NCBI GenBank assembly: GCA_963920525.1
Contig: OY986439.1
Span: 21,728,819-21,792,818, forward strand
Reading direction: 5' to 3'
Length of the DNA: 64,000 nucleotides
DNA from: Dichetophora obliterata
Taxonomy: Eukaryota; Arthropoda; Insecta; Diptera; Sciomyzidae
Below the pieces are notes generated by a model. That model ran no database searches, had not been told where the DNA came from, and saw nothing but the letters and a program-made list of their open reading frames with translations. Made by a program: the position numbers and the translations under genes. Within the stretch, counting starts at the first letter, position 1; each line of letters starts with the position of its first letter. Below are positions 43,930-55,402 of the stretch, piece after piece.

Positions 43930-44520
43930 CAAACATTTTGGTGCATAAATCGTCCTTGTAGGATGTATGGTTTGGGAGTTATGACGAAAAAACCACATGT
44001 TTTTGGCCAACTACCACTCCAAAAAGTGTTCTACAACTCCTAAACTACAAGAGATAGAGCAAAATGAATTTTGACAAAGAAGTAACCCCCCTTAAGGACG
44101 ATGTCTTGGTGATCATTTTAATGCATGAATCGTCCTTGTCAGATGTGTAGTAGGATTTTAGGGCGAATTTTATGGTGAAAAAATAAAAAATTAAAAATTC
44201 ACAAAAAAGGACATGAGAAATTAACATGTTATATAATTTTAAAAATTTTTCCAAGGATGCAGTCTTGTAGGTAGAGGCTTAGCGAACATTTTGGTGCATA
44301 AATTGTTCTTTTATGATATATGGTTTAGGAGTTATGGTCATAAAACGAGAAAAAGTAGAACATCACAAAAAATGACGCAGAAAACTAAGATTCTTGAAAA
44401 AAAATATTTTTTCTAAGAATGCAGTCATTTGGGTATTTTAATTACAAACATTTTGGTGCATAAATCGTCCTTATAGGATGTATGGCTTGGGAGTTATGAC
44501 GAAAAAACTACTTTTCCACT
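43930..44520. repeat. Degenerate tandem repeat, about 170 bp, four units
   Basis: The anchor CATTTTGGTGCATAAATCGT, with GGATGTATGGTTTGGGAGTT and ATGACGAAAAAAC, recurs at about 43934, 44114, 44287 and 44449, giving periods of 180, 173 and 162 bp. Units 1 and 4 are closest. No coding role is seen. Confidence 0.75.
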
Positions 44521-46616
44521 AACTACAGCAAAAAGAAAATATTCTATGTAAGATTTATTTTTATAAAGAAAAACTACTGTTTGCCTGAGTTTTTGGACAA
44601 TGGCAATTTTCAAAATAAAATAAGAAATAAAGGAATAACTGTCTGTCTTCATTCGAACAGGGGTTTCGTAGGAAGTTTGTCTGCCATCCGCTACTTATTC
44701 TAACCGGCAATCCCTTTACTTTTAAGCTTTTAAATTAACTAAGAGTTAATAAATTTAAACCGTTAGCTCAAACCACAACAATCTTCATAGGCTTGTAATG
44801 CATACATTTTCTTCTTCTGTTTAGAGAAGCAGTTCTTTGATTTGCTATTATAGAATTTCTTTATTATTATTATACTTTGATAGAGTTATTTTCCCATATC
44901 TTCCATAGCATGCAAGAGTATTAGAGCTTAAAATGTGAGTTAATAGAAAAGCGAAAAAAAGGTAACATCGCGGTGGAAAACCACAATAAGTATTGGCCAG
45001 AGTCTGCAAAGCAGATATGTAAGAGATTCAAAAAAATATTGTATATTAAAGAAATAAATTGAAATGATGAAAAAAATCATGAAAAAAATTCCACGGAAGC
45101 AATTTGCATTTCCCGCAGACTTTTAACTGTTAATGTATCTTTTACCAATACTTTGTGCTAGTTATTTAATTCTTCATGCAGTTTCTGGAAAAAGCTTTTA
45201 AAGTCTGGCCTTAATTTTGTGACAGTGACAGCCATTTTTTACAGCAAATCATTTTTGATGGTTATCAAAAAAGTTGAAAGATTTAATTAATGAATTCTTG
45301 TTAATTGGCTTTAAGATAAGATAAAATAAGATAAGATAGCAATATCATTCTTGTGACACTTTGCTTACCTTCTGACAGATATTTTGTTTAGCGATTTTTG
45401 TCGCTCTTTTTTATTTAAATATTTTTTATTTGGCCGAAAGTAAACATAGCAATTTTATTAATGTGCAAACAGCTGGTATTTGTTGTACGTTCGCTAAGCT
45501 CGCATATTTAAAATATCTAGATAGCAGGTGTTGTTGTTTTGGTATTTTTATTTTTGCACATGTGCTTTTTATTCAAATAGCTGCAGATAATGTGTATATA
45601 CTAAACTACTTCATTTATATCTCAACATTTCAAGTATAAAAACGAAATATTAAGAGCAAATTATCGGCAAATATAATTTATAAGAAACTACGAAGAAACA
45701 ACATTGTTGTGTATGTTTTTCACTAAATATAAATTTAAACGAAATATAAAATACACACTAACACTGTAGCTTAGGTTTGAGAGAACAGAACTTTGACCTT
45801 GTATAGCGTAGATGACATTACTCATTGTTTTGTTAATGTTTATGCACTTGAACTCAAACACAAACACTGGTGTAGCTAAAATACTTTGCGCATGGGGCCA
45901 ATAATAACCTGCAGTACCCACCCTTGAACTTTCCTTAAATTGACGCAAATAACAGTCAACCAGGAGTAATTTGACAAATTGTTCTTCTTACTTTTCAGTG
46001 CAGAGCTGCCTTTTTGCTGTTTCTACTCCGATTTCGAAGAACACTGACAAAATATAACTTTTTTCAAAGTGAACACATATGCGTCTATTTTTTTAAGGGA
46101 TCTTTTTAATTTAAAATTTTTTTTAAAAAGTTATTTTTGGAACGCAGTTCCTTTACACGGCTTGCGGGCAGGGTTGCCAAAACCTAAAATTTTTTTTACC
46201 AAAATTCCAAAAAAGTTTCACATACAAGAAAAAAATTTCACATCCAAAACAAAAGCTTATCACATATCATCAATCAAAAAATTAATTATTTAAAATAAGT
46301 TTTAAAGTATTTAACGAACATATTATAGTAAATATATTTGATACATAAATATTCAGTTAAATGTATTTTCTTATTGTTCATATGGAGGCGTGAGATCAAT
46401 ATTGTATCAATTTTTTTTTTGTACAAAAATGAACAAAAATCACAAACGTAGTGTAGTGTGCTCTCGTTATACACACTGCCGACCCTAAGTTTCGTTGTCG
46501 CAAACAGCAATATATTGAGTGACTAATAAGTTAGCACTGCATTATCGGCGTGTGCTGCACTCAGTGCATGAGAATATTTTCATTACTCACTCAATATTGT
46601 TGACCGAGCCAATATA
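44521..46616. other. Mostly unassigned; partial repeat end at about 46126-46170
   Basis: A (TAAGATAAAA)n-like run lies at 45312-45340. Around 46135-46170 GGAACGCAGTTCCTTTACAC and CTTGCGGGCAG match the terminus of the tRNA-module composite repeat. No gene is supported. Confidence 0.45.
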
Positions 46617-47740
46617 CACACCAGTTCAAAATAATAGTTACACTCGACCGCTTTTCGTTTAAACTCTATTACAAAACTTCTGTTGCGCTATTACATAAAT
46701 TTTGCATTGAATTACATGTCCCCTATAATCTGGCAACGCTTCTATCAGCAAATGTAACAAATTTGTTCCCGTTATCTCTTTAAAAAATATTTGTTTTTTC
46801 CATAACCTGCAAATTTGCTTGCTCATAATAATAGTTACACTTACAAGTTGAGTTAAGTTCTCGTATTAAAAAAATTAAATATTGAATCTTTTTTGAGCTA
46901 TTATTAATAGAACGGTTAGTTTATATGAACAACCCTTAAAGTTAAGGAAAATAATAAATAAATTCTTATTAAGATGGGTCGTAAATCACACTGCACTGAT
47001 GAAGAAGCTCGATTGGTTTTAAATTTGAGAAAAGATGGAAAATCTCTTCGAGATATTGGTAAATTGATGAAAAGGTCTCACACTTTGAGAAAAAATGTCT
47101 TAAAAAGAAAACCAACGAAAGAAACTCGAGGCAGACCACAAAAAACTAACTCAAAACTTGATCGTTGCATCGTAAATATCTGCAAGAAGGACCCATTTAA
47201 GTCATCAAAAGTGATTGCGGCAGAAATTGGGAACGTAGTTAGTGCTCAAACTATTCGACGACGGTTACAACAAGCTAATCTGCCTGGGCAAATAGCCAGA
47301 AAAGTGTCCTTGATGCGAAAAAAAATTTAATCATGAGGCTAAATTTCGCGAGGGATCACGTTAACTGGTCAGGGCCTCAAGGTGAGAAAAAATGGAGAAA
47401 CATTTTGTGGAGCGATGAAACGAAAGTAAATCTCTTTGGAAACGACTCAGAAAGGAATGTACGACACCCCAAAGGCAAAGAGTTTCATGTTCGTTTTACA
47501 AAAAAAAAAAACTGTTAAACACGGAGGCGGAAACATCATAGTTTGGGGGTGTTTTTCTTGGTATGGGGTAGGTCCGATATTTCGGAACAAACAAAATGAC
47601 AGCAGTAGAGTATAAGGACATCCTTAAAAGTGTAATGCTACCTTATGCTGAGGAAAACATGTCCTTGCTTTGGTGTTTCCAGCAAGACAATGACCCAAAG
47701 CATACTTCCGAACTTGTGAAAAAATGCTTTGAAGATCATA

Positions 47741-49004
47741 CACTCAGGGAATTATTGAATTTCGTACACGGCTGCCATAAAAAAGATGAGGCTGTAGTAG
47801 CCATACTAGAGTTATTATATATGAAATGAAGTCACCTTAGCTGAAAGTTTATTGCAAGCACTTTATGAGAGCTCTCATAGCCCTAATTGAATCTGCAATA
47901 ATCATATAAAAAAACATAAATTATATTGAGCGGTTTTTTGAAAATAAGATCTGTGGTTACAGTTGTGATACATTCAGTATTGTGGCTACTGCAACCAACT
48001 TTTAAATCTTGCGTGTAGAGAAACTCCAATATGGCTATTGTAGCCTCAATACGGTTTTCACGCTTTTACTGAAGATACTAAAACCACAAAAGACAAATTT
48101 CTCCATTTTAGTTTTGGCTTGCAGCGTGCTTGTTGGCGAATATTAAAAAAATTGTTTTTAAAGTTAATCGGTATTTACTTTGGTAATAAATATTATGCCT
48201 ATTATATTGAAAAAGGCATGAACTATTTTACAATTCCATTGTCTAAAACTATTTGTAAGCATGTTTCAGATGCATGCTAATGGTTTGTCGTTTACAATAT
48301 GGGATTTTTAAAGTTCCATAAAAAAAGTAAAAAAATAATAGTTTGTAAAGTTCTATGAACAATTAAAATTTTATATTTATTTGATCAAAAAAGTAATATT
48401 TTTTCAAATGATTTGAAATAAAAATTTAAAAAATATTTTAAAATAACACTTTTATTAAGCAAACGGTATTAAGAAATTGGTGATAACCTTAAAAGCGCAG
48501 AGGTAAGTAGATTAAATAGAAAAATTCTGACAACCTCAACACAAGGATTTATGGCTATCAAAACCGAATTCCTCTCACCATTCCAAAAGGTGCTGTTATG
48601 ACCCCTCCACAATTCGGCTGTCAAGACCGAATTCCTCTCACCATCGCAAAAGGCGCTGTTAGGACCCCTCCACAATTCGGCTGTCAAAACCGAATTCCTC
48701 TCACCATCGCAAAATGCGCTATTATGACCCCTTCACAATTCGGCTGTCAGAACCGAATTCCTCTCACCATCGCAAAAGGCGCTGTTATGACCCCTCCACA
48801 ATTCGGCTATCAAAACCGAATTCCTCTCACCATTAAAAGTTCTTACAACTTTCTGTGAGGTTGTCAAAACTGGCAGAGCATCTCTTAAACAGGAATCTAA
48901 CCCTTATGGAAGTTGTCAGAGCCTCGCATATTAAATTTTTTGAGAACCGTAATATTACGGCTAGAAGAAGCGAAGTTTTGATAACATCGCCAGTTCTGTG
49001 AGTG
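47741..49004. mobile_element. TIR element with CACTCA ends nested in the Tc1-like transposase
   Basis: Ends CACTCAGGGA and (inverse) CACTCACAGA are flanked by TA at 47739-47740 and 49005-49006. Removing the element plus one TA restores the transposase frame across the join, which fixes both boundaries to the base. It is 1264 bp without a recognised transposase and carries the 63-bp minisatellite. Its ends resemble those of 16278-17304. Confidence 0.85.
48550..48836. repeat. 63-bp minisatellite, about five units
   Basis: The CCGAATTCCTCTCACCATC anchor occurs at 48564, 48627, 48690, 48753 and 48816, a period of exactly 63 bp. Because 63 is 21 codons, both strands stay open; the plus strand repeats PPQFGCQNRIPLTIAKGAVM. 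GAATT...AATTC inside each unit gives a short dyad. It is called as a minisatellite, not as a protein. Confidence 0.92.
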
Positions 49005-49512
49005 TAAAGTAAACGTGATGAGTTGGCCAAGTCAGTCTCCGGATTTAAATCCTATAAAGAAGCTTTGGGGGGAACTGAAAAAGAAATTGTCCAAGCAATC
49101 AGTCTCCAATAAAGACCAATTATGAGAGAGCATTCAAAAAATGTGGTTTGAGATACCCAAGGACACTTGCCAAGCTTTAATGAACAGTATGCCAAGAAGA
49201 ATGTCGAAAGTGGTCAAAAACGCGGCGGGTTACACGGGATATTAGGCCAATTATCGAAAATGTAATAAATACAATATTTATCATGATGTGTACCTATTTT
49301 TATGAGCAACCTAATGTTGAATTTTCTACATGTAAATTTATCTTCTTTGACACCTTTGCATTATATTTTAAAAAAACTATACTATTTTTGTAACTACGAC
49401 CCCAATGAAATAATGTGTATTTATTTTCTTTTAAATATGTTGAATAAAAAAAATTTATTTTTCGTTAAAGTTTAAATTATTGTGTGTAACTGTTATTTTG
49501 AGCAGGTGTGTA

Positions 49513-50384
49513 TCATTCGTCAAACCAAAAATATGTAATTTGTATCCTTTCGATGATTCAAATTCATATGCGAGAACGAAACGCAAAATAGGTTATAAGT
49601 ATATTAACTAACTAGAGAAGTATGACCATAGAATAAGACTATTAAGTAAGTTTTGTAAAAATGTTATAAAAGAGCCGAGATGGCCAACAATAAAGCAGAC
49701 TTTAATTAACTACACAAGCTGGCAGAGCTCTGCATTGTTTAGCTTATTTTAAACGTCTCTGTTTGCCTTTGACATAGTTCAAGTCGGCAAACATTGCAGC
49801 CTATAGGGAAGGCAAACTCTGCCGCTATAACACAATAATACGATCCTGAATATATCTTAACATGGCGATCCTAAAAATAATATAACAGTAGCCTAGTTAC
49901 ATTCATAACTTACATTCATACATAAAAGTTTGTTTTGTTGTTAAAATAATAAAAATGCAAAATTGCATTTCTAACTAGCTTTCAAATGACATGGCATTTA
50001 TTAGCAAAAGTTGTTCCAGTTAAACAAAAATTTTTCACCTTTTCTGTCATAAAAACAAATAACGCTACCTGCCATTTCTTTGACAAAGTTCATTTTCTTC
50101 AAAAAGTTTTTATAAACTTTACACAATGGTCAAGCTTCAAGTATAATTTATGTGAAAAATGTTTACCATCCATATCTCTTTCTCGCTAAAAATCTATAAA
50201 TCTAACTCATTTACTGTGTGCTTAAAATATCTTTACTCTTCGAGAACAATAAATTTAATTTATTATACTTATGCAATATTGTGAATTTAAAACGAAAATT
50301 CATTTAAACTAAATGAAAGGTAGTTAAAAACGCAATTTTAAATTTTTATTATTAAAGTTATTTCCTAAATGACCTCTATATTTA
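49513..50384. other. AT-rich, nothing recognised
   Basis: No gene or repeat boundary is supported. A block TTGTTTTGTTGTTAAAATAA (about 49931) is the complement-like partner of sequence just right of 50841, so the next element may be larger than called. Confidence 0.35.
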
Positions 50385-50841
50385 TTATGTTGACTTTATA
50401 TGATTTACATACAAATTCTAAATGTTTGATAGTTTAAATCATACTTGATTTTAAATACAAATTCTAGTTGTTTGTTAGTTTAAAATCGTTTATTGAGCTT
50501 AAGGTCAAAGTTAGAACAATTAATTGTTCTAACGAATCTTTCCAAAGAAACAACAACAACAACAAAGTTTTTTCAATATGAAAAGGAAAAAATCACTAGC
50601 TGATCTTATTGCAATTTCGGCCTGGCTAAGGGCTTCATCAGAAATCTTTGTGATACCCGTGCAAGCGCGCACTAACGCACTGTACCACCGGGGCTATGAG
50701 ATTTGAAGTGTCAATTACTCAGTTTTTCTCAATTTCATAATTTCACATTTGTTGTTGTATTTTTGCTTTACTTTAGTCTCTATGCTTATGTTATTGATAA
50801 ACATTTAGAATTTGTATTTAAATCATATAAAGTCAACATAA
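50385..50841. mobile_element. Inverted-repeat element with 43-bp arms and a tRNA-like core
   Basis: Arms 50385-50427 and 50799-50841 are reverse complements with one mismatch (core GTTGACTTTATATGATTT). The interior contains (CAA)n and, on the minus strand at about 50640-50700, GCCCCGGTGGTACAGTGCG, an A-box-like tRNA start. No duplication or protein is identified. Confidence 0.65.
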
Positions 50842-51183
50842 TTTTTATTATTTTTACAACAAAACTAGCTTTTGCGTAATTTTTTTATTAATGAATATAA
50901 CGATAAATTCACATTTGAAAGGTTGTCCCGATTAATTTGGCCACCCACTTTATATCGATAGTTAAGGGCACAAAACGGATAAGTGAACAATTTTATATTT
51001 CCAGTAACGCTGATTCTTAGCTTTCTTTTTTTTATTAGGGATAGTTTTAAAAATTTTATTTAAAGGAATCAAATTTTCTTTCAGCAGCGGCTGAACTGTG
51101 AGGAAGTGAGGAAATTTCTAAAGAAATTTATTAGTTCTATATAACAGTTTTTTTCCATGCCATTTTTAAAAGGAGCTACTTTG

Positions 51184-52736
51184 CAGTGTGGCCAGAGTGG
51201 AATATTATATTCCACTTTGGCATATTTAAACTTCGGGAAGCATATTTTTTTTTTATAAAAATATGCAGCATAAAAAGTGGAATATTTTTCGTATGATTAT
51301 ATTTTTCAAAATTCACAAAAATTGCAATAAAAAATGTCTATTTGGTTACTAAAAGGTTATTTTTTTGCTATCGACACTTTATATTTTTTCATCTCTGAAC
51401 CACCTTGTAAAACGCAATATAAGGAATTAATTTTGTGGTTAACTTCTTCGTTGTCAATTTTATTGCAATTCATTTAATAACATCACGCAGCTTAAAAAGT
51501 GAAGTAAATTTGCTTATATGTTTGTTTGGTTAGATTTTTTTTATGGATTATGTTACAGCAGTAAGTAATTTACTTCAGAAAACATTAGGGGTATTCACGA
51601 TGTGTTGTATTTTCCCTTGTATTGTGTATTTTTGATAAATTTAATATTTGTAGTAAATTTTGTAATATAACAAAAACAAAATGCACAGTTTTCAATATAC
51701 AACCCTGTGGAAAATATACAACGATGGAACACTATTGTTTTCTGTGTAAATTTCGTTATGTATTGGATCAGCTGATTGTACAAGCATTTCTACTCAGCAT
51801 GGGGCAAGCTTAAGGCTACGCTGTGAGTTTATTTAATAAAAATTAATATAATTTATTCTTTCATTTCAATTTTTGTATGATTTCCTTTAGTTAAATGATG
51901 ATTTAAATTAATATTTCCAAACAGAAATACATACAAAAATCCGCTGATTTAAAAAATATAATATGTACTTTACTGAAGGTTCGATCACAATTAGTTGTAA
52001 GTATTGTAAATTTTGCAAAAATTTATCACAAATGCACCACGTCGTGAATACCACTATTATTGCTAACAATAGCTATTTCTTTTAACTATTTTAGAATGTG
52101 GATTCAAAACAATAAAGCAGAAAAAAAGTTATTGATCAAAGTTCGGAATCTGAAGATTTATCAAAATTTGTGCTTTTCTCGCTTAGCTTACCATTTAGCA
52201 ATGCTGAGGTTGAGAAGTTTTTTAGTTATATGAATCTTTCTTATTTAAACGAAAATTCGAAATAGAATGCAAGAAAAACTCTTAAATAATTTGTTGAATG
52301 TAAAAACATGGCTGCAAGTTCAAAAAAAGTATTGTAATACCTATCAAATACCAGATAGCTTAATAAAAAAAATTTAGAAATGCGAATTTCTATTATAATA
52401 ATACAAGCAACAATTTAAGAATTGACCTCGAAGATGTGCCTGAATTTTAGTTTTGTATATTGAATATCGTTACTTAAAATTCAAAAAACCATAACAATGT
52501 TTATAATTTTTTATAGGAGAAGAAAATAAATTTAAGTGCGATAGTAATCAAATAAATAAATGTATTTAAACTTGCTTCTGTGTTTTTTTATATGCATATT
52601 AAGACTTATTTAGATATACAATATATCTTTGAAATTGAAAGTGGAATATTTTTGTGAAATATAAACATTGAAAGTGGAACATTTAGCATATTTTTTTTAA
52701 CAAAAAGCATATTTTTTCAAAAATATTCTGGTCCCA
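51184..52736 (+). mobile_element. hAT relic with CAGTGTGGCCAGA end
   Basis: The left end CAGTGTGGCCAGAGTGGAAT and subterminal GTGGAATATT/GCATATTTTTT motifs are mirrored near the right end (TTCTGGTCCC at about 52728; GTGGAATATTTT at about 52641). The right terminus and the 8-bp duplication are not clear. The interior contains a hAT dimerisation-domain remnant at 52168-52375. Confidence 0.6.
52168..52375 (+). pseudogene. hAT transposase C-terminal dimerisation domain, broken
   Basis: The plus strand shows FVLFSLSLPFSNAEVEKFFS, then after a frame change KIRNRMQEKLLNNLLNVKTW and a stop at 52375-52377. The 'SNAEVER.FS..N..K...RN.....LL' pattern is the conserved hAT C-terminal domain, of a different hAT lineage from the ZMYM1-like relics elsewhere. 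Upstream catalytic parts are not recognisable. Confidence 0.75.
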
Positions 52737-53377
52737 AAAGTCTACAATATCCATGTCGCTTTTTAGGCCAAACTAAGAAAATCGTAGTAATTTCCATTGG
52801 GCTAGGACAGGGTTGTTTTTTTTTTCGTAGAAAACAAGTTCGATAACATTGAAAAAGACCGATAATTTTAATACGTTTTTGCAAGTAACACAAAACAGTG
52901 TATCTTTAACGTAGAGAGGGAACATTTTTAAAAAAATTTTCTTTGTTTCGTCACTGCAAAAATTTACCAAAATGAAATAAAATTTCACGTTTTCACATCA
53001 AAAAAAAAAATTTACCAGTTTTGGTTAGATTTTCACATTTTGGCAACGCTGCCTGCAAGTGTAATTTGGTAGAAACCGTCACGTAACAGTGAGATTGCTG
53101 TGTATGTATGCGTGAGAGTATTGAGCAGACTACAAACAACCCAGTGGGCAATTGCAGGAGTTTGAAGGAATTCTAGCAGGCCTGCGTTAGGTTTTAAAAG
53201 GCCTTCCACACTCCTTGCAAACACCGTTATTGCTTGTATGAAATGGGACAATTTTTCGGGCCTTCCGCTCTCCTTGCTCAAAAAAGACCTGCCAAAAGCG
53301 CTCTTTCCAGAAGTCACGTTAGAAGGAAAAGCAATATAAATATGAACTTGAAATAAAAAACGACTAACAATTTCAAA

Positions 53378-53450
53378 TTTGAACCATGGTCCTCTAATGT
53401 GGCGGTCTGACATCTTACCCACTCGCCTATTGTGGTTGTTAAGAATCAAT
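53378..53450 (-). repeat. tRNA-like module, fuller type (also 54343-54412, 55137-55212)
   Basis: On the minus strand each copy has an A-box-like stretch (GGCGAGTGGGTAAGATG here, GGACGAGTGGATAAGATG at 54343-54412) and a B-box-like GGTTCAAAT about 35-40 nt later. The plus-strand copy at 14017-14080 belongs to the same set. The layout recalls leucine/serine tRNAs, but the acceptor ends do not pair. Confidence 0.55.
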
Positions 53451-55402
53451 GGCTTATTTTGCATCAATGCAACTGACAGTAAGCTTTCGGGAGCTCGGGT
53501 TAGAGACCTAACTCAGAAAAAAAATTTTTTTTTTTTTTAAATCTACATTTATTTTACAAACTGTTCTGTGCATTTAAATTTGTTTTTAATTTTTTTATAA
53601 ATTTTCTTCATACAAAAATATTAGAAAATACTTGGAGTTTTTCCATATAAATATTTTCATATAATATGATATGTAATGTGTTAGTTAGTTTTCGGGAGCC
53701 CGGGTTCAAGACCCAACTCAGAAAAAAATTTTGTTGGGTGTTTTTTTAAAATCTACATTTTTTTACGAACTGTTCTGTGTATTTAAATTTTTTTTTTAGT
53801 TTTTTTATAAATTTTCTTCATCCAAATATATTAGAAAAGACTTGGAGTTTTTCCATATAGTTTTCGGGAGCCCGGGTTCGAGACTCAACTCGGACAAAAA
53901 AATGTTGGTTTTTTTTAATCTACATTTTTTTAAAAACTGTTCCGTGCATTTAAAATTTTGTTGGAATTTTTGTTTTAATTTGTTCATATAAAATAATATG
54001 AAAAGAATCAGAACAATCAAAAGGTAGGCCTTACAGAAGTACTCATCAATGCAGTGATCATGGAAGGTGTATTGACGCCAATAATAGCAGTGTTGGCATG
54101 CCTTCTTTTGCGGAGCACTCGCTAAAATGCCCACTGACTACAAACTACTGCCTTCATATGGATTTCGAAGTGCATCCACACTCATATCCAAATATACTTT
54201 CCTTTTTCTATGAATCGAGAAAATTTTTCAGGCCTTCCGCTCTCGGGATTCTAAAGAGGCCTGCTAGAAGCCCTTTTTGAGAATGCACGCTAGAAAGAAA
54301 AGCAATATAAATATCAACTAGAAATAAAAAACGGCTATCAATGTCCAGATTTGAACCAACGTCCTCTCATGGGGTGGTCCGACATCTTATCCACTCGTCC
54401 ACCGCAGTTTTTAATAATATTAAGCTTTTTTTGTATCATTACAAATGAAAGCAAGCTTTCTGGTTAGCGGGTTCGAGACTCAGCTGGGACAAAAAATTTT
54501 TTAGTATTTTTTTTTTAAATCTAAATTTTTTTACAAAGTTTTCTGTTTAAAATTTAAAATTTTTTAATTGTTTTGCAAAATTTCTTCATACAAAAATGTA
54601 AGAAAAAACTTGGAATTTTTTCATATAATTATTTTCATATAATATGATTTGTAATGTGTTAAATTTCGGAGACCTGGGTTCGAGACCCAGCTCGGACAAA
54701 AAAATTTTTTAAATTTTTTTTTAATTATTCTGATCATTTATAATTTTTTCTAAATTTTTTTATAAATTTTTTTATATAAAATAATATGAAAAGACTCAGA
54801 ACTTTTAAAGGGCAGGCCTTACTGAAGGACTTATCAATGCAGTGATGATAGAAGGTATATTGACGCTAATAATAGCTTTTGCGGAGCACTCGCTGGGCTG
54901 CTACCCAGCAGGCAATTGCAGGAGTCCGAAGGCCTTCTAACAGGCCTGCGTTAGATTTTAATAGGCCTTCCACACTCCGTGAAAACACCGTTTTATTGCT
55001 TGTATGAAAGGGGAAAATTTGTCTGGCCTTCCGCTCTAAATGCTCAAAAGAGGCCTGCCAGAAGCGCTCTTTCGAGAAGTCACGTTAGAAGGAAAAGCAA
55101 TATAAATATGAACTTGAAATAAAAAACCACTAACAATTTCAGATTTGAACCATGGTCCTCTAATGTGGCGGTCCGGACATCTTTCCCATTCGTCTATCGT
55201 TTCTGTTAGGAATCAATAGCTTATTTTGCATCAATACAAATGAAAGTAAGTTTTCTTCTGAAAGTAAGCAAAAGTAAATCTACATTCGTTTGCAAACTGT
55301 TCTGAGCATTTAAAATTTTTTTTTTGAATTTTTTAATAAATTTTCTTCATACAAAAATATAAGAAAAGACTTGGAGTTTTTCCAAATGAATATATTCATA
55401 TA

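Larger units (their letters stand above)
46974..49245 (+). pseudogene. Tc1-family transposase split by an insertion and frameshifts
   Basis: The N-terminal paired-type DNA-binding region (MGRKSHCTDEEARLVLNL, then ETRGRPQKT, the GRPR-like hook) runs to 47327. The DDE domain follows in shifted frames: WRNILWSDETKVNLFG (first Asp), HGGGNIIVWGCFSW, LLWCFQQDNDPKHTS (second Asp), a break at 47740, then VMSWPSQSPDLNPIKKLWG from 49018 and a stop at 49243-49245. The third catalytic residue, Glu in Tc1 enzymes, is Lys here (codon 49057-49059), at the exact DD34E spacing. Frame breaks lie in A-runs near 47320 and 47508 and near 47590, and a TGA near 49122. It cannot be functional. Confidence 0.95.
46617..49510 (+). 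mobile_element. Tc1-like DD34E transposon, interrupted
   Basis: TIRs CACACCAGTTCAAAATAATA and (inverse) CACACCTGCTCAAAATAACA are flanked by TA (46615-46616 and 49511-49512). Minus the 1.26-kb insertion 47741-49004, the element is about 1.63 kb, a normal Tc1 size. A single transposase runs left to right. Confidence 0.95.

Noticed and set aside
48550..48836. Regular 63-bp repeats as a possible CRISPR array or repeat protein
   Set aside because: There are no variable spacers between short repeats. The whole 63-bp unit is conserved and lies inside a TIR element in a eukaryotic genome, so a minisatellite is the simple reading.
53033..53467. 144-codon minus-strand open frame
   Set aside because: It runs through the tRNA-like module and conserved end of the composite repeat. 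Other copies of that repeat do not keep the frame open.
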